From Cryptomeria japonica (Eukaryota; Streptophyta; Pinopsida; Cupressales; Cupressaceae): 64,000 nucleotides of DNA. The notes below the pieces were generated by a model. It made no database searches, was not told the origin of the DNA, and saw nothing but the letters and a program-made list of their open reading frames with translations. The stretch is taken from assembly GCF_030272615.1 (NCBI RefSeq), contig NC_081411.1, positions 184,071,572 to 184,135,571 on the forward strand, written 5' to 3'. Below are positions 24,637-36,298 of the stretch, piece by piece. The stretch's first letter is position 1; every line of letters starts with the position of its first letter. The translations under genes were made by a program, and so were the position numbers.

Positions 24637-26658
24637 TGTTAGAGTACTGGAAACACTGAGAGGGGGAGGGGTGAACTAGTGTTTGAGGCTAAATTGTTTT
24701 TTAAACCAAATCTGAATGATAAACTGAGTAATATAGTAAAGTGTTGTTCTTAAAATTTCAAACGTAAGCAATGGAATCAACATGAAACATGATTTCAACA
24801 TACATGATTAAAGAGCTCACAGATTCAACATAGACACCATGAATTTCCTGATAGGAAAGCCCTCCTGGGATAGAAAACCCACTCACAAATTGGCTCACTA
24901 GCTTATGATAAAAAACTTGTTACAATAATCTCAATGCATCACTGGAAGAGATAATTTAAAGTCTCACTAATATTCACAAAAAGGTCACTGTGTCTCACTG
25001 ACAAGACCATTTACCAACCAAATAACTTGAAGGAATAAATACATAGGCTTACTCTGTTTCACTAAAGCACATCTTAGTTTTATACAAACATGCTCTATAC
25101 CTTACAAACTTCATTGTCAAAAGTTTGTCAGATATAAACCATATTCATACAAATACTAGTTTCAACTTAATACAAATTTTTCATAAAGATTTACAATAAA
25201 CTTAGTGCAAGATGAACACAACAGTTTTTCATAGATGATACATGCCACTATCAAACAAAATGATAGAGAATACCCTGTCCCTTTTTACAACTAAAATTTT
25301 ATGCCACTATTTTGAAAGACAAAGATTTAAGTTCTCAAATTATTTCTATAATAACACACCAAATAACTTCTCAAATTCTCTTTTAGTTTGAACTTGTTGT
25401 TAAGAAAACAAAATCCTATTTATATATATTGCCCATTACAAACTGCTATAAAAGTTAAACTTTCCAGCCATCATTCACAACTATCATTTTCACTAGAACT
25501 GAAAAACTGACCCTTCACAACAGTTATGGAATCCAAAAGAAAAATCAAAATAGTGTATATGCAACCAATAATCTATCAATCAAGCAAAGGCCCTTTTCTT
25601 TTTCATCATTAGCAAACTTTTTTGTTTCCAAATTGAAGCATGGTTATTGGATTTAGGAGACCAAGTGCTCTGCATAGTGAACCAACTCAATCATGAGTCC
25701 AGAGTGAGATCCATGTTACTCCCACAAGTCAACTAAGAGCCTAAAAATGTTGTGGTGTCCTTGATTATGCAACTAAGGTTTCAAGAGATAAACCATGTGA
25801 CTTTACCCATGTAAGAGAATTAGGGGAAATAAAATAAAATGCCTTTTACAATTCCTTGAGAAAAATATGAATGGGAATCAACCACGATACTGTCAAGATT
25901 CCCAATGATGTTGTCTTTAAAAACTCATGTGTTCCCTTGCAAATGACAATGCATTTCCAAATAATAATGCCTGTCCAAACACCGACCAACAAGGAAAGAG
26001 TGTGTCAAGCACAATGATGCTGACCACTTTTCTTCTATTATAAGACTCAATATTCTACATATCATGTTGACCAATGTGCCATGTGAAATACATAATTCCT
26101 TCGAAGACAAGGAATTTTAATGTCTTTGCTAATGATATTGTTCCCCACAGAATGATCATTTAATCAAGTTCTTGTTTTAACATAGTACCAAGTTGTTTGC
26201 ACAAGTTTGTTATGATTTTTTTAAAACTCATAGACATTATGAAAAATATGATCACTTTTTAATCATAATGATACCACATTTGCCATGTTCATAGACTGAA
26301 AAACTTGATCTTTGCCACCGAGACTATTATAGACAATTTTTTGAAGGTAGGCATAAAATACCTTCAAGCTCTCATTATTAGACATCTATATACCTGATAG
26401 GCATTAGACTGTTAAGGATTTATAGTCTTGTTGTAACAAGCCATCAATATCTTATCATGAGACAATGATAAGGTATCAATCTCTTGTTAGATATAGAACT
26501 TATGAGACATCAACAACTAAGAAAAAATGAGATACACAAAATGTCAAACAACAAGACTTGTCCATGGAGGGAACCTTTAACCTATCATAATACTCATTTC
26601 AAACCAAGTATAATGCTTCATCATGACATCAATGCCAAACCCATTATCAAAGGGGTCA
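24637..26658 (-). mobile_element. LTR-like insertion inside the gypsy fossil
   Basis: The gypsy text is cut between a segment ending NLQIFT-like and one starting NPLPSHSTNV-like. The inserted 2.0 kb begins TGTTAGAGTACTGGAAACAC then TGAGAGGGGGAGGGGTGAA, which is the complement of the LTR end seen at 49,525-49,557. It is flanked on both sides by the same 8-bp word ATTTACTA (24,629-24,636 and 26,659-26,666). No coding sequence is recognised inside. It looks like an antisense LTR or LTR-derived element; eight base pairs is longer than the usual 4-6 for LTR elements. Confidence 0.6.
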
Positions 26659-26666
26659 ATTTACTA

Positions 26667-27980
26667 ATCCTTTACCTTCTCATTCTACTAATGTGATTAG
26701 GTCTGAGAATCTTTCCTTTCCTCTTAATGATCTTGGCCTCAAGTCTAATAATGTGGTGAATATTATTGAAAAACCCACACCTCCTAAGGACCTACATATT
26801 ACCTTTGATCCTAGTGAGACTATTGAAGCACCTAATGTCCCACTTTATATCACTGCAAGGATCAAAGACATGCTCTCATGAGGGGTTCTCATTGATCTTG
26901 TGAGTATGGTGAATGTGATAACTAAAGAGTATCTTTATACCTTACAATTGCATTAAGTAACATATGATAAATCTGATTTGGTGATTAATATCTTTGATGG
27001 TTTCTCTTATCCTACTATTCATTATATTAGTCTTCCTATTGAGGTTGGTACTAAGTGCTTAGATGTCAATTTTGCTATCCTACTCAAATCAATCTTGTAT
27101 GAAGTTGGGACATCCTTGTATCTCTTCCATGAAAGAGATTCCTTCTACCATTCATGAGTGTTTGAAATTCCCTTTTCATGACAAAATTATAAAAATTAAT
27201 CATAGTATGTATCAACCCATGGTGAGGCATGGAGATTTTAATCTTGATTACTTTTGGTTTAAACAATGTGAACCTCTCAAACCTCAAAGTGATTCTCTTT
27301 TTCAATCTTATAAAAGGTGGAAGAATGGAATGGTCTTATCTTTGAGTAAGCCAAGAGATCCCAACCCCATTCCTCTTGTTCATGATAGACCTATTCTTCC
27401 TCCTCATGATGGGCGTGGTCTTCCTCCTACACCTTCTATTCCTCCTTTATATGTTATGGTTCCACCTCCTACATCTTACAAAGGGAAGCTCTAGGCATCT
27501 CCTATATTTCAACCTAAAAAAACTTCTCCCATTCATCCTTATTTAAAGGAAGAGAAGAACACTATGCCTATTGATCCTAAACCTTCATAGCCTTTAGCTA
27601 AAACTTAAAGAAATTGTTGTGCGAGAGAACACCAATGAATTCATTGTGCCAAATCTCACAAACATACTTATCAACCCATTTCCTCCTCGAAGGCTCCAAA
27701 TGTTGACATGATCCCATTGGTCCAACCTTCACCTAACCCTAGGGAGGAAGTTAAACCAAAATCTCCAAGATGTAAAATGCTTAAGAAAGATGATGGTTCA
27801 TTTTCTATTCATATTGAAGATCCTATTTTTATTAATCTTGATGAAAAGATGGATGAAAATGATGTTCATGCTAACAATGTTGATGCTAATGATTCCAATG
27901 ATGAACAAGAATATGTTGATGTTGACAATAATTTATTTAAACTTTCACAAGCATTAATCCTAGCTCCTAGTAACAGATAA
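26667..27980 (+). mobile_element. Protease-like region and tail of the gypsy fossil
   Basis: VLIDLVSMVNVITKEYLYTL and the downstream INIFDGFSYPTIHYISLPIE, then a region ending IPSTIHECLKFPF, fit the aspartic protease block of a group of plant Ty3/gypsy gag-pro proteins. A proline-rich segment (near 27,340-27,490) and an acidic asn/asp-rich tail follow. Broken fossil. Confidence 0.7.
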
Positions 27981-28091
27981 AGTGATTGTGTTCGAAGTTT
28001 CTCCTCTTGCATGTTTTCCAAATTCCCCAAATAATGATGAGAAAGATTGGGAGGTAGATGATATTCTTGATTATCTTCCTTTGCATGATAG

Positions 28092-28093
<2 letters not shown>

Positions 28094-28167
<74 letters not shown>
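28094..28167. repeat. (CT)n microsatellite
   Basis: About 36 uninterrupted CT units inside the gypsy fossil, between its acidic tail and its 3' LTR. Such a pure tract is probably younger than the surrounding element and likely length-variable. Confidence 0.97.
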
Positions 28168-28171
<4 letters not shown>

Positions 28172-28874
28172 GTTCACAACCTTCTTCTATTTTTTTTCCC
28201 CAGTGTTGTCTACTTGAGGACGATGCAAAGCATTAAGGTCTGTTTTGGTCTCTCCCATTTTGACTCAAAAGACACATGTTCCTTTCTTTCATAGTTGTTC
28301 TACTTTCTTTGGGGGATAAGGATAATTTAATGCAAATATATATACATGATATACATTATTTATCATAAGCATATTGATCCTAGATTTAAGTAGAACCCTT
28401 ATGAATTTTGTGACCATTATCCCTTGATTTGTTCTCTCTTGGGGCATATTGTTGTGAGAACGTGCTTGTATTTTGGATGAATGTATACTACCTTAAAGCA
28501 GTTTCTCCCAATGAGGTCTACACAATTTCTTTAACATGTGAGCATACACTCCACTCAAATTTTCTCTCTTTTTCATATCTCGATACTCAAATTACTATAT
28601 GAACTTAGCATTTTTCTTGGTAATATTGATATTTTTGTTTTCATGACTCATGGTAAGTGAACCTTACTAGGCTAAGCAGTCATGGTTCTTTTTTATTTCT
28701 CTTTCTTATGATTTCCCTTTCATCTTGATCTTGAAGTAGTAAGATACCTAATGTCCACTAGGGGATTGGTGTGTCTTGCTTCCTTACCATCTTGATTGAA
28801 GCCTTTCAATGTGAACATTTGTACTTTATCAAAAGTATGCTTAGTATCATAATCTTGCTAAAGTGGGGGCTAAA

Positions 28875-30940
28875 TGTAGCATCCTAAATTGTACTCCCTT
28901 ACAATTTTGTCCATATTTGAGCCCTCACCTTGGTGTTCATACTCCAAGGCTTCATTGGGACCTGATTTTGCTCATATTATATAAATTTCCCACCATTTTC
29001 ACTTCACAGCTCATCCTGCCCTTAATTTTTGGTCTCTAATTGGGCAGGACCAAGGTTTGGCACCCTTGTCCCCTCAACAAAAAAGTACCCAGGGTCCTAG
29101 TCCTCCCAATTAGGACTCAATTTTTGGCCCCTTAATGGTCATGAGATTTGAGCAGGAATTTTGGCTCCGTGTTGGCTCATGTCAAAAAATTAAGTGTTTT
29201 TTGATGAGCAAGTATAAAAGGAGGTTTACCCCTCTCATTTTATCATTAGAACATCATCTTGATCAATCAATTCAAGTAATCAAGTATTCAAATTTAAGTG
29301 AGGAATCAATCAGTCTTCTTTCAAGCATTGGAGTTGACATTCATTTTCTATGTTATTGAAGACTTCATGAAACCCTAATTCTATGTGGAGACAAACAAAA
29401 CTTCACAAGGAGGTATAGAATTTGTGTTTCAGTCATTATTTAGCATCTCACTCAAAAGGAGAATATTTCTATTACTCCAATTAAGTCATATTTTATTTCT
29501 ATTTCATGGTTAATTCCAAAACTAGGGTTTGACTTAAGGAAAAACCCTATTCACAATCAATGATAGAAAAAATAATAACACTTTAAACCCAGACTGGTAA
29601 AAACAATTAACCAATTTACTTATGACTTTGCATGCAATCCATAATGTTATAAAAACATTCACAATAAGTAAGCCATTCACCATAACACAAGTATTTATAT
29701 GTAGAAAACCCAACTGGGAAAAATGGTGAGATGGAACTCACAAGTTAACTATCTTCAGAAATAGGTAACTGGCCGGTTAAGATCTACAAAGTGCTCTATT
29801 AGGCACAAATCCTATTAAAGATCCCAAAGCCCTATTAGGAGCAATACCTGGTTAAAGGTAACCTCAATGGAGGATTTAGATCCAAGTTAATGAATCACCT
29901 TGTTATAGGATTTCTACAATGAAGCTTGTTAGAGCTTACCCGGTTAGGGGATTTAACTATTGTAGTGATTAGAAAACAATAGGTAGTATGATCTAGGAAT
30001 ATCACATCTTGTTTGTTTAGATCCTTTTCTGCTCACTCGATATTGCAAAACTGACATACTCTACAACTCCTTCAATAAATCACATCAACTCTAACTCATA
30101 ACATCACTTGTATCTTGCATATTAAAATAACTCATCATAATATCTTTTTATAGATATTAGGTCTCATGTCGGCTCAAGAACCTCAACACAATTTCCTAGG
30201 TTCAGTGAGTCTAGACGATCTTTCATAACACATCACAAATCATCACCAAAAATGTCTGTTAGAGGTAACACGTCATGATCGGTGATAACTGATCACACAA
30301 TCTATGAAACCAGTTGGAACACCGATACCAGTTGAGTGTTGACCGCTTCCAACTCACATACCAATTGTCTCCAAGTTCCTCCTTGTCGCTCTTTGTTGCA
30401 TCTCAAAAATGGTGATAGTGGAATTGTCCAAAACCAATTATCTTGACTGTATATACCGATTGTCTACATATACCGGTTAAACACCTTCATACTGGTTAGA
30501 CTTCTCTATACATATAATACTGGTTTGACCTAACTAAGACAATCAAAACATATGTGTGCCATCAATGAAAACACGTAAATTCATCCAATACAAAAACCAT
30601 CATCATGCCAACACTCCTTCTACGAACGGATTCAAACTCTCTTGCAATTATCAGATCTAGGTTCATGGCTTGATCTAACAACTATATCTTATTGTTCATG
30701 CATTTTTATATTGATCCCAACATATTTACCCTAATTTCGGCATTTTTATAATTCAACTTAAAAGGAGGGCAATCTAATCAAATCTACTGAATCGAAAAAG
30801 ATTCTCAATCCTTATCCTTGTTGATTTGTGGCTAGATCCATTATATTTACCTCCTTCTTTGAATGTAATGGTCCTTAAATCTAAATAATAGCAGTTTTCA
30901 TACATGTGATGGTGGAAACCCTAATATTTTCATTATTATA
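28875..30940 (+). repeat. 3' LTR of the gypsy fossil, with insertion
   Basis: Starts TGTAGCATCCTAAATTGTAC after the polypurine tract and ends CATTATTATA against the GGTCT duplication. It aligns along its length with the 5' LTR except for the inserted antisense LTR at 29,561-30,613. Confidence 0.85.
29561..30613 (-). mobile_element. Antisense LTR nested in the gypsy 3' LTR
   Basis: Begins TGATAGAAAAAATAATAAC and ends CATCATGCCAACA, so on the minus strand it starts TGTTGGCATGATG. The landmarks GTTAGAGCTTACCCGGTTAG and GGTTAAAGGTAACCTC recur in related form in the copy at 9,620-10,522. The matching 5' LTR of the host gypsy lacks it. No clear target duplication remains. Fossil. Confidence 0.7.
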
Positions 30941-30945
30941 GGTCT

Positions 30946-32904
30946 AATGATATTGATTATAAGAAAAGAAATCAAAATGGGTCTCGAAGAACTTAACAAA
31001 AAAATTTAATTGGTCATATATCTATGAATGATGTGCACATCACATCTTGAGCTATGTATTATTGTGATAGATGTGTTTGACACATTGACTACTAATACTA
31101 TAAAATGTAAAATAATAATTAATTGTGGTGTATCTTAGAATTTTCAACATCATAATGGGTTAAATGTTTCTGGAAACACTTTAAATTGTATCTAAAATTG
31201 GGATAAATATTTTATATGGGTGGTCACATTGGGAGCATATTTATTATTAAGGAAAAATTAGAACCAAATAGCTAGTTTGGGAGTCATGGTTTACTGAGCT
31301 TATAGTTTTAACACATTAACTAATACCACCCAATGCTTTGTGCAAGTTTATTTCTATAAAGGAAAGCACATGAATGGTTGTTGAGGTTGGCTTTTGTAGC
31401 TAGTGGGTCCTAAAATATCATGTCTAAAATTTTAGAGCTTTTCTTTACTTATATGGCCAAAGGTTTCTCATTATGAAGGCAAGGATAGGATCACCTTTAT
31501 ATTTAAAAAGTTTAAAGGCCAAGTATGAGAGTGAATAAACTATCTTTGTCTTTAAGTTTTACAAATGACAAGAAGGGTTCTCCTAAAGGTATTCTGCATT
31601 ATTTGGAATGTAATGTTGAATAGAAAAATAGCAGCCATACTAAACTACATACTTGACCCAAGTTTATATCATTCTAAATCAAGTCTAACTAGCTACAAAA
31701 TTCCTTTATATAATTGATAACACCTTGCACACATAACTATAAGCATCAACACATTGTAATTTTTGAAAATATTTTCATTTGTTTTTATGCACAGAGTGGA
31801 AAGGTTTAAGTTGACCCATGCTAAAAAATGGGTAGTCAAGATTGCTTCATTTAATAATATACATGTTAAAATAGTTTTCTACATGTGGAAAAAGGGGTCA
31901 TGCTTCAATAAAACCTTGATTAGAGGTATTGTGATAGAGGTGGGCACTTTTTATCCTAAAAGTGGACAACCAATCCTTGGTAAAAATTAATTTAAATGAA
32001 AGAAATCTATGCTAAAAAAATTATCTTGCGAACTTACATAGTATAGAATGGTGTAACTTTGGTGCAAACTCTACAACATGGTAAGGCTACTAAGAGTATC
32101 AGGCATATAAGGAAACAAATATATTATGTGAATTCAAACTAATATAATGCATGCACTCATAATATAATTCAATCTATTTTTAAGCATGAGAAAATCTAAA
32201 ACTAAATAGTAAAATCACACCAATAGAATACATTCCATCCAAATTTGATCCCATTACTCTAATGTACGAATTCCATTATTTTGTACAACTATCATGTTGG
32301 AAACTCGAAGTGGTTTACTATTTGAATACTCTTTACATTGTCACTCTACACATGTAGACCTATAAATGAATATGGTATAATTGTACATGTGTTTTAAATA
32401 TATCATAAAAGGTTTTAAATCATCTAGAAGGAAGTAGGTTGGCCTAAGAAAACTTTCTATATTTCCATTTTAATAACAATGTTCCTAATGAAGGAATCAT
32501 GCCAAACCCAACCCATCCAAAGAAACACATAATGGATATACATGACCAAACCTATCTTAGTATCAACAAAATAGAGATAGACAAGACAATGGGGAAATAC
32601 ATGACCATAACACTAGTAACAAGTTTTCTAAAAAATGAATCAATCTCAAATAAGTCATGGGTGAAAAGAAAACATTCAAATTGGAAGCTAGAGTGACTGG
32701 CTTGTCAACCATTGAGTTGTATTTTGATTTAAATATTTTTGCTTTGGATTATGAGTATATAATTTCATTAAAGAGGTTCTTAGAAGGCCATAGTAATCTA
32801 GGGTTTGAGTGAAATTTGTAAACCATAGGAAATGGGGTGATCGAAAAATGAAGAAAAATGATTAAGTTTTCAAAGTCATATATGGTTTGAGTTCATATTT
32901 CCAA
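30946..32904. other. Non-coding; nothing recognised
   Basis: Two short plus frames (31,763-31,990 and 32,499-32,696) have no recognised family or splice context. The rest is AT-rich without transposon ends. Confidence 0.4.
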
Positions 32905-32916
32905 AGAATGGGAAAT

Positions 32917-34924
32917 TTTTTTGAATATGGGAAAATAGGTTTTGATGGGTCCCTGAAACCTAGTACTGTCAAAAATCAAAAGATAAACATTACAACGTAG
33001 CTAACCAAAAAGACAACAAACAAAGGAAAGATAGCTGGCGAACCAAATGCCAGCACACAAGGGAACATGGATTATAGACCAAAAATGACCGACAAAAGCC
33101 CAAGCTTAGGTTAATTTCTTAAGCATTTCCGCTGCTTCCAGCTCCATTTGTTCATATTGTCCACTGCCTACTTAATATCCTCGATCTCCTTGCTGCAGCT
33201 TTGCATCCATTTAGTGCTTGCTCTCGTTCTTCTCCCAAGCCATGTGTCCCTATCATCTGGGGTATCATCCTTAACATCAATAATACCCACCACAACATTA
33301 TCCCCTTGGTAGTTCTCCAGCTTGCAGATAAGGTCTTTCATGTTGGCTGAGGCAGCCTTCATAATCTTGTGGCTTTGCTCTCTTATTTTTTTGAGTGTAT
33401 GCTCAATTCCATTAAGTCGCTTTTCAGCTGCACCTACTCTATTTTCCAAGACAAGAAAGCTATTGGGGTTGCCGTTTATAATCTCCTCAGTGTTACCAAT
33501 CACTTTGGTGAGCTCAATGAGACATTTCAATAGTGAATTGAATTTTTGGAGCCTAAAGCTTGTAATGTCTTGATTTTCCCCGCTTCCTGGGCTTTCTTGG
33601 TTTTGATGCCTTCAATTTCTTTTTGCACCCAGCTGAGCACTTGTTTGAGGCTTTCCATACCGTTATTGATATAGAGATCAATATCCAATTGATGCTCTTC
33701 CTGGTTCTTATCACCAGTAGTGTTAAGATTAACCTCCAGGCCAATCTCCCTATCCTCAGAGCTCTAAACTTCTTTTGTTGCCATATCCTCCCCCATCAAT
33801 CCCTTCTTCTTTAAGTCAATCCTGAGAGGCAACCGGTCCTTAGTGCCCGCCTCCTTAATTTTAGATGTCTTCTTTTTCTGCTTCAGGCTCACAAGGATTT
33901 TGACCCCCTCACCTCCAGTGTCCATTTCATTATCAGTCCTATACTCCTCCCCATACCGGCTATCATCCTCCCCTTTCTGCTTCTTTTTGGAAAACACTTT
34001 GTTTTGTTTCCCCTGCTCTATTTTTTTATTTCTCCTGCTTGACCCAACAATTTGGGGGTCATCCTTTGTCTCCACTTCCATATCATAGCCATTGCCTTCC
34101 TCCTCATCAGAGTCATCAAAATCCTCTTCCGATTCGGAAATCTCAGCTATATTCAACTGGACAGTCGTGTTCTTGATGTGATTATACAGAGTCACCATCA
34201 AACCTTCATGCATTGTAGGGTTGATACTGGGGTTAAAAATTGCATCCTTGATCCCCACATTAAGAACATATAAAAGATAATAGGGAAGATAAATTTTATC
34301 TTTATACCTAAAATGATTGAGTAAAACAAATTGGTAGTTGTAAACCCTGGTGTATCTACCATCAAGTGTGATAAAATCTATATTAGCAAGCAGAACCCTT
34401 CTCCAAGTTAACTTAATTACCTTTGGTGAAAAGTAGGTATGGCTGCCCTTCACCAGTCTAGCCCTTTCCTCCTCATTCTTCGGAAATTTCTTAACGACAA
34501 CATTTGAAATCTTTTTGTCCCTGTAAAACTTAATGCCCTCCATTGGAAGACTTGTTGCCTCTGCAATCATTGTTTCGGTCACCTTGACCTTCCTATTTCC
34601 AATGGTTAACATCCCTTCATTCCAGCCCTTCTTGAAGATTCTCATGATTTTAGGTCATTTCTCCTGCATATTTTTCATAAAATTCGTCATCTTAGCGGCT
34701 TGAAGGATAGCCCAGACCTACAGATGACTCTTCCATTTCTCAATGGTGGTAGCCTCCATTCTCTTTCGCTTACCACCCATGATCGTATTGATATCAATAA
34801 TCTGCAACTCCCACCTAATTCCTTTCTTCACAATAGACTCTTTGTGATAACCAGTTCGAATTCTATAGGAGTTTCTGATGCTATTGTTGAAGAGGGATAA
34901 AAATGTCCATAAAGCATGGGTTAC
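32917..34924 (-). mobile_element. LINE-mobilised element with one gag-like ORF and no RT
   Basis: A 2.0-kb unit on the minus strand, flanked by a perfect 12-bp direct repeat AGAATGGGAAAT (32,905-32,916 and 34,925-34,936). Its 3' end (left side) carries GGGACCCATCAAAACCTATT and then a CAAAAAAA tail. Long target duplication plus A-rich tail mark target-primed reverse transcription, as for LINEs. A related 3' end occurs at 15,820-16,325. The coding part covers about 33,120-34,800, but no endonuclease or RT is visible, so enzymes must have come from elsewhere. Alternatives are a 5'-truncated copy of a larger element or a retrocopy of a gag-like transcript. Confidence 0.75.
33168..34800 (-). pseudogene. 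Unrecognised gag-like ORF carried by the LINE-mobilised element
   Basis: The longest open part is 33,764-34,645 (293 codons from MRIFKKGWNEGM). Its N-terminal half has a patterned region (TETMIAEATSLPMEGIKFY, then a K.TWRRVLL...D segment, then NYQFVLLNHFRYKD...LPYYLLYVL). The C-terminal half is acidic then lysine-rich (EDFDDSDEEEGNG; FSKKKQKGEDD) and probably disordered. Coding-like text continues upstream to about 34,800 in the same frame (start-like MGGKRKRMEATTIEKW) past two stop codons, and downstream through 33,168-33,530 (helical, possible coiled coil around EKRLNGIEHTLKKI) after frame changes. I know of no named domain. The I.E..GLP.EG-type motif recalls gag-like proteins of non-autonomous plant retroelements. 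Confidence 0.55.
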
Positions 34925-34936
34925 AGAATGGGAAAT

Positions 34937-35770
34937 GTTGGCATAGCAACGAATAAAGATAGTGTGACGATGAACAAGAAATTCATTGTTAGTTGTATGC
35001 TATAGACTTATGAGCTTGAAACCATGCATTCATGGATCTATTGTAAGAAATGTAATAGTTTGTCTACATATTACCTTTTTTTCCTTGCAAACCATTCATT
35101 GTTGCTAGTGAGGCAGTTGTGTTTTGGTGGAAAGATGTACTAGCATGGTTGTGCAACGCAAATGTCTCTATTTCTAGACTACTTACTTCACTCTATGATA
35201 TTACCTTTAGGAATTTAATTTCACACAAATAGACATGAAAAACACAAAAGGAAAGTTATAGAAATATTTAGTAAGTTTTGCATAATTTATGCATTCTAAA
35301 TTATGTTCACAACCCTCATTTTCACCTGCCATTATAATCACCAATATAATGGTTATTGACTAGTGCTATGATAAAAGTAGAAATATAAATTTTATGAAAT
35401 TTGGTCGAGACAAAAGCATATTTTTAAGAATTAAATATCATTTCCTAATTCTTTTTTCTCAATGACAACCTTATAATATATGTTATAACAAGTTATAAAA
35501 TAACAAAATAAAATCAAAAAATGGTCAAAAGAATATCATCAGTTTTTCATGCCATAATAACAAGTACAAGTTTACAACCAATCAAAATTAGAGCTAGAAT
35601 ATCATAGTCAATCAAATTGTTAATAATTTAGTTAGAAAATTTATATCTTTACTTTAGAAAATTCATATCTTTACTTTCAAAAAGTAATTTTTTATCGAAC
35701 AGAAAGAAAATTTGAATTTCTAATATATTAAGAATCAATTATTGGCTCAAGTAAGTAACTTCAGTGACAA
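34937..35770. other. Non-coding
   Basis: AT-rich sequence between the LINE-mobilised element and the ankyrin-gene relic. No signature seen. Confidence 0.45.
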
Positions 35771-35779
35771 ACGAAGATT

Positions 35780-35999
35780 CATATAGAAAGACTTACATTG
35801 AAGTTCCTTTCTACTTTCTTCAATATAAAAGTATATGTTTCTCCAGCTAGATCTGTGTTTCCTCTACTTTGGAAGGCATTTTTGCTTGGACGCTTGTCAA
35901 GTCCCCAGTTCACGATATTTGATAAGCACATTGTTTTATTCAAGTAATCAACAATTCACCATTGGCTAACTTTGATAGCTAAGTGCAACACGTGCATTT
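35780..35999 (-). pseudogene. ACD6-like ankyrin gene relic, exon 2 (3' part)
   Basis: Aligns with 55,440-55,684 of the better copy: the exon-intron junction (complement of GACTTACATTGAAGTT against AACTTACATTCAAGTT), then shared words through CAATTCACCATTGGCTAACT and AGCTAAGTGCAACACGTGCA. The relic is shorter between these landmarks and no frame is open. It runs into the Copia at 36,000, and the exon continues at 40,969 on the other side. Intron sequence just left (35,740-35,790) also resembles 55,390-55,440. Confidence 0.75.
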
Positions 36000-36298
36000 T
36001 GTTAATGAAAGAAATGCGAATAAAATGCAGAAAGAGAAATAGAATTCAGAAAACAAACACAAATTCATAACACATATTTTACATGGTTCACCATAAGAGG
36101 CTACATCCACCTTGAAGCGGGAGAAACTTATATTATACTCTATTTTTCAGCAATACAATCAATTGTAGGTTACATCTCCAGAATACAAACCAAAGAAAGT
36201 GTAATCATCTCATATATATAAGAAAGGACATAAATACGAGAAGACAAGAGCATATGGAGGGAAAAAAGAAGTCAGTTGGACTTCATATACTTAAAAAT
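36000..36298 (-). repeat. 3' LTR of Copia A
   Basis: Begins TGTTAATGAAAGAAATGCGA and aligns with 40,671-40,968 over its length. Lies next to the CATTT duplication. Confidence 0.88.

Larger units (their letters stand above)
21085..30940 (+). mobile_element. Gypsy-type LTR element with gag and protease only
   Basis: Bounded by LTRs at 21,085-22,285 and 28,875-30,940 (the second enlarged by an insertion) and flanked by the 5-bp direct repeat GGTCT at 21,080-21,084 and 30,941-30,945. A polypurine tract (AAGTGGGGGC) lies directly before the 3' LTR. The internal part reads gag (about 22,800-24,620), then, after an insertion (24,637-26,658), an aspartic-protease-like region (about 26,670-27,300), then a proline-rich and acidic tail to about 27,980. 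I see no RT, RNase H or integrase. LTRs differ by roughly 15% by eye, so the insertion is old. Broken, with many breaks. It probably depended on a relative's enzymes. Confidence 0.85.

Noticed and set aside
28058-28294. Open frames rich in Ser-Leu or Arg-Glu over the CT tract
   Set aside because: They are translations of the microsatellite in both directions and code for nothing.
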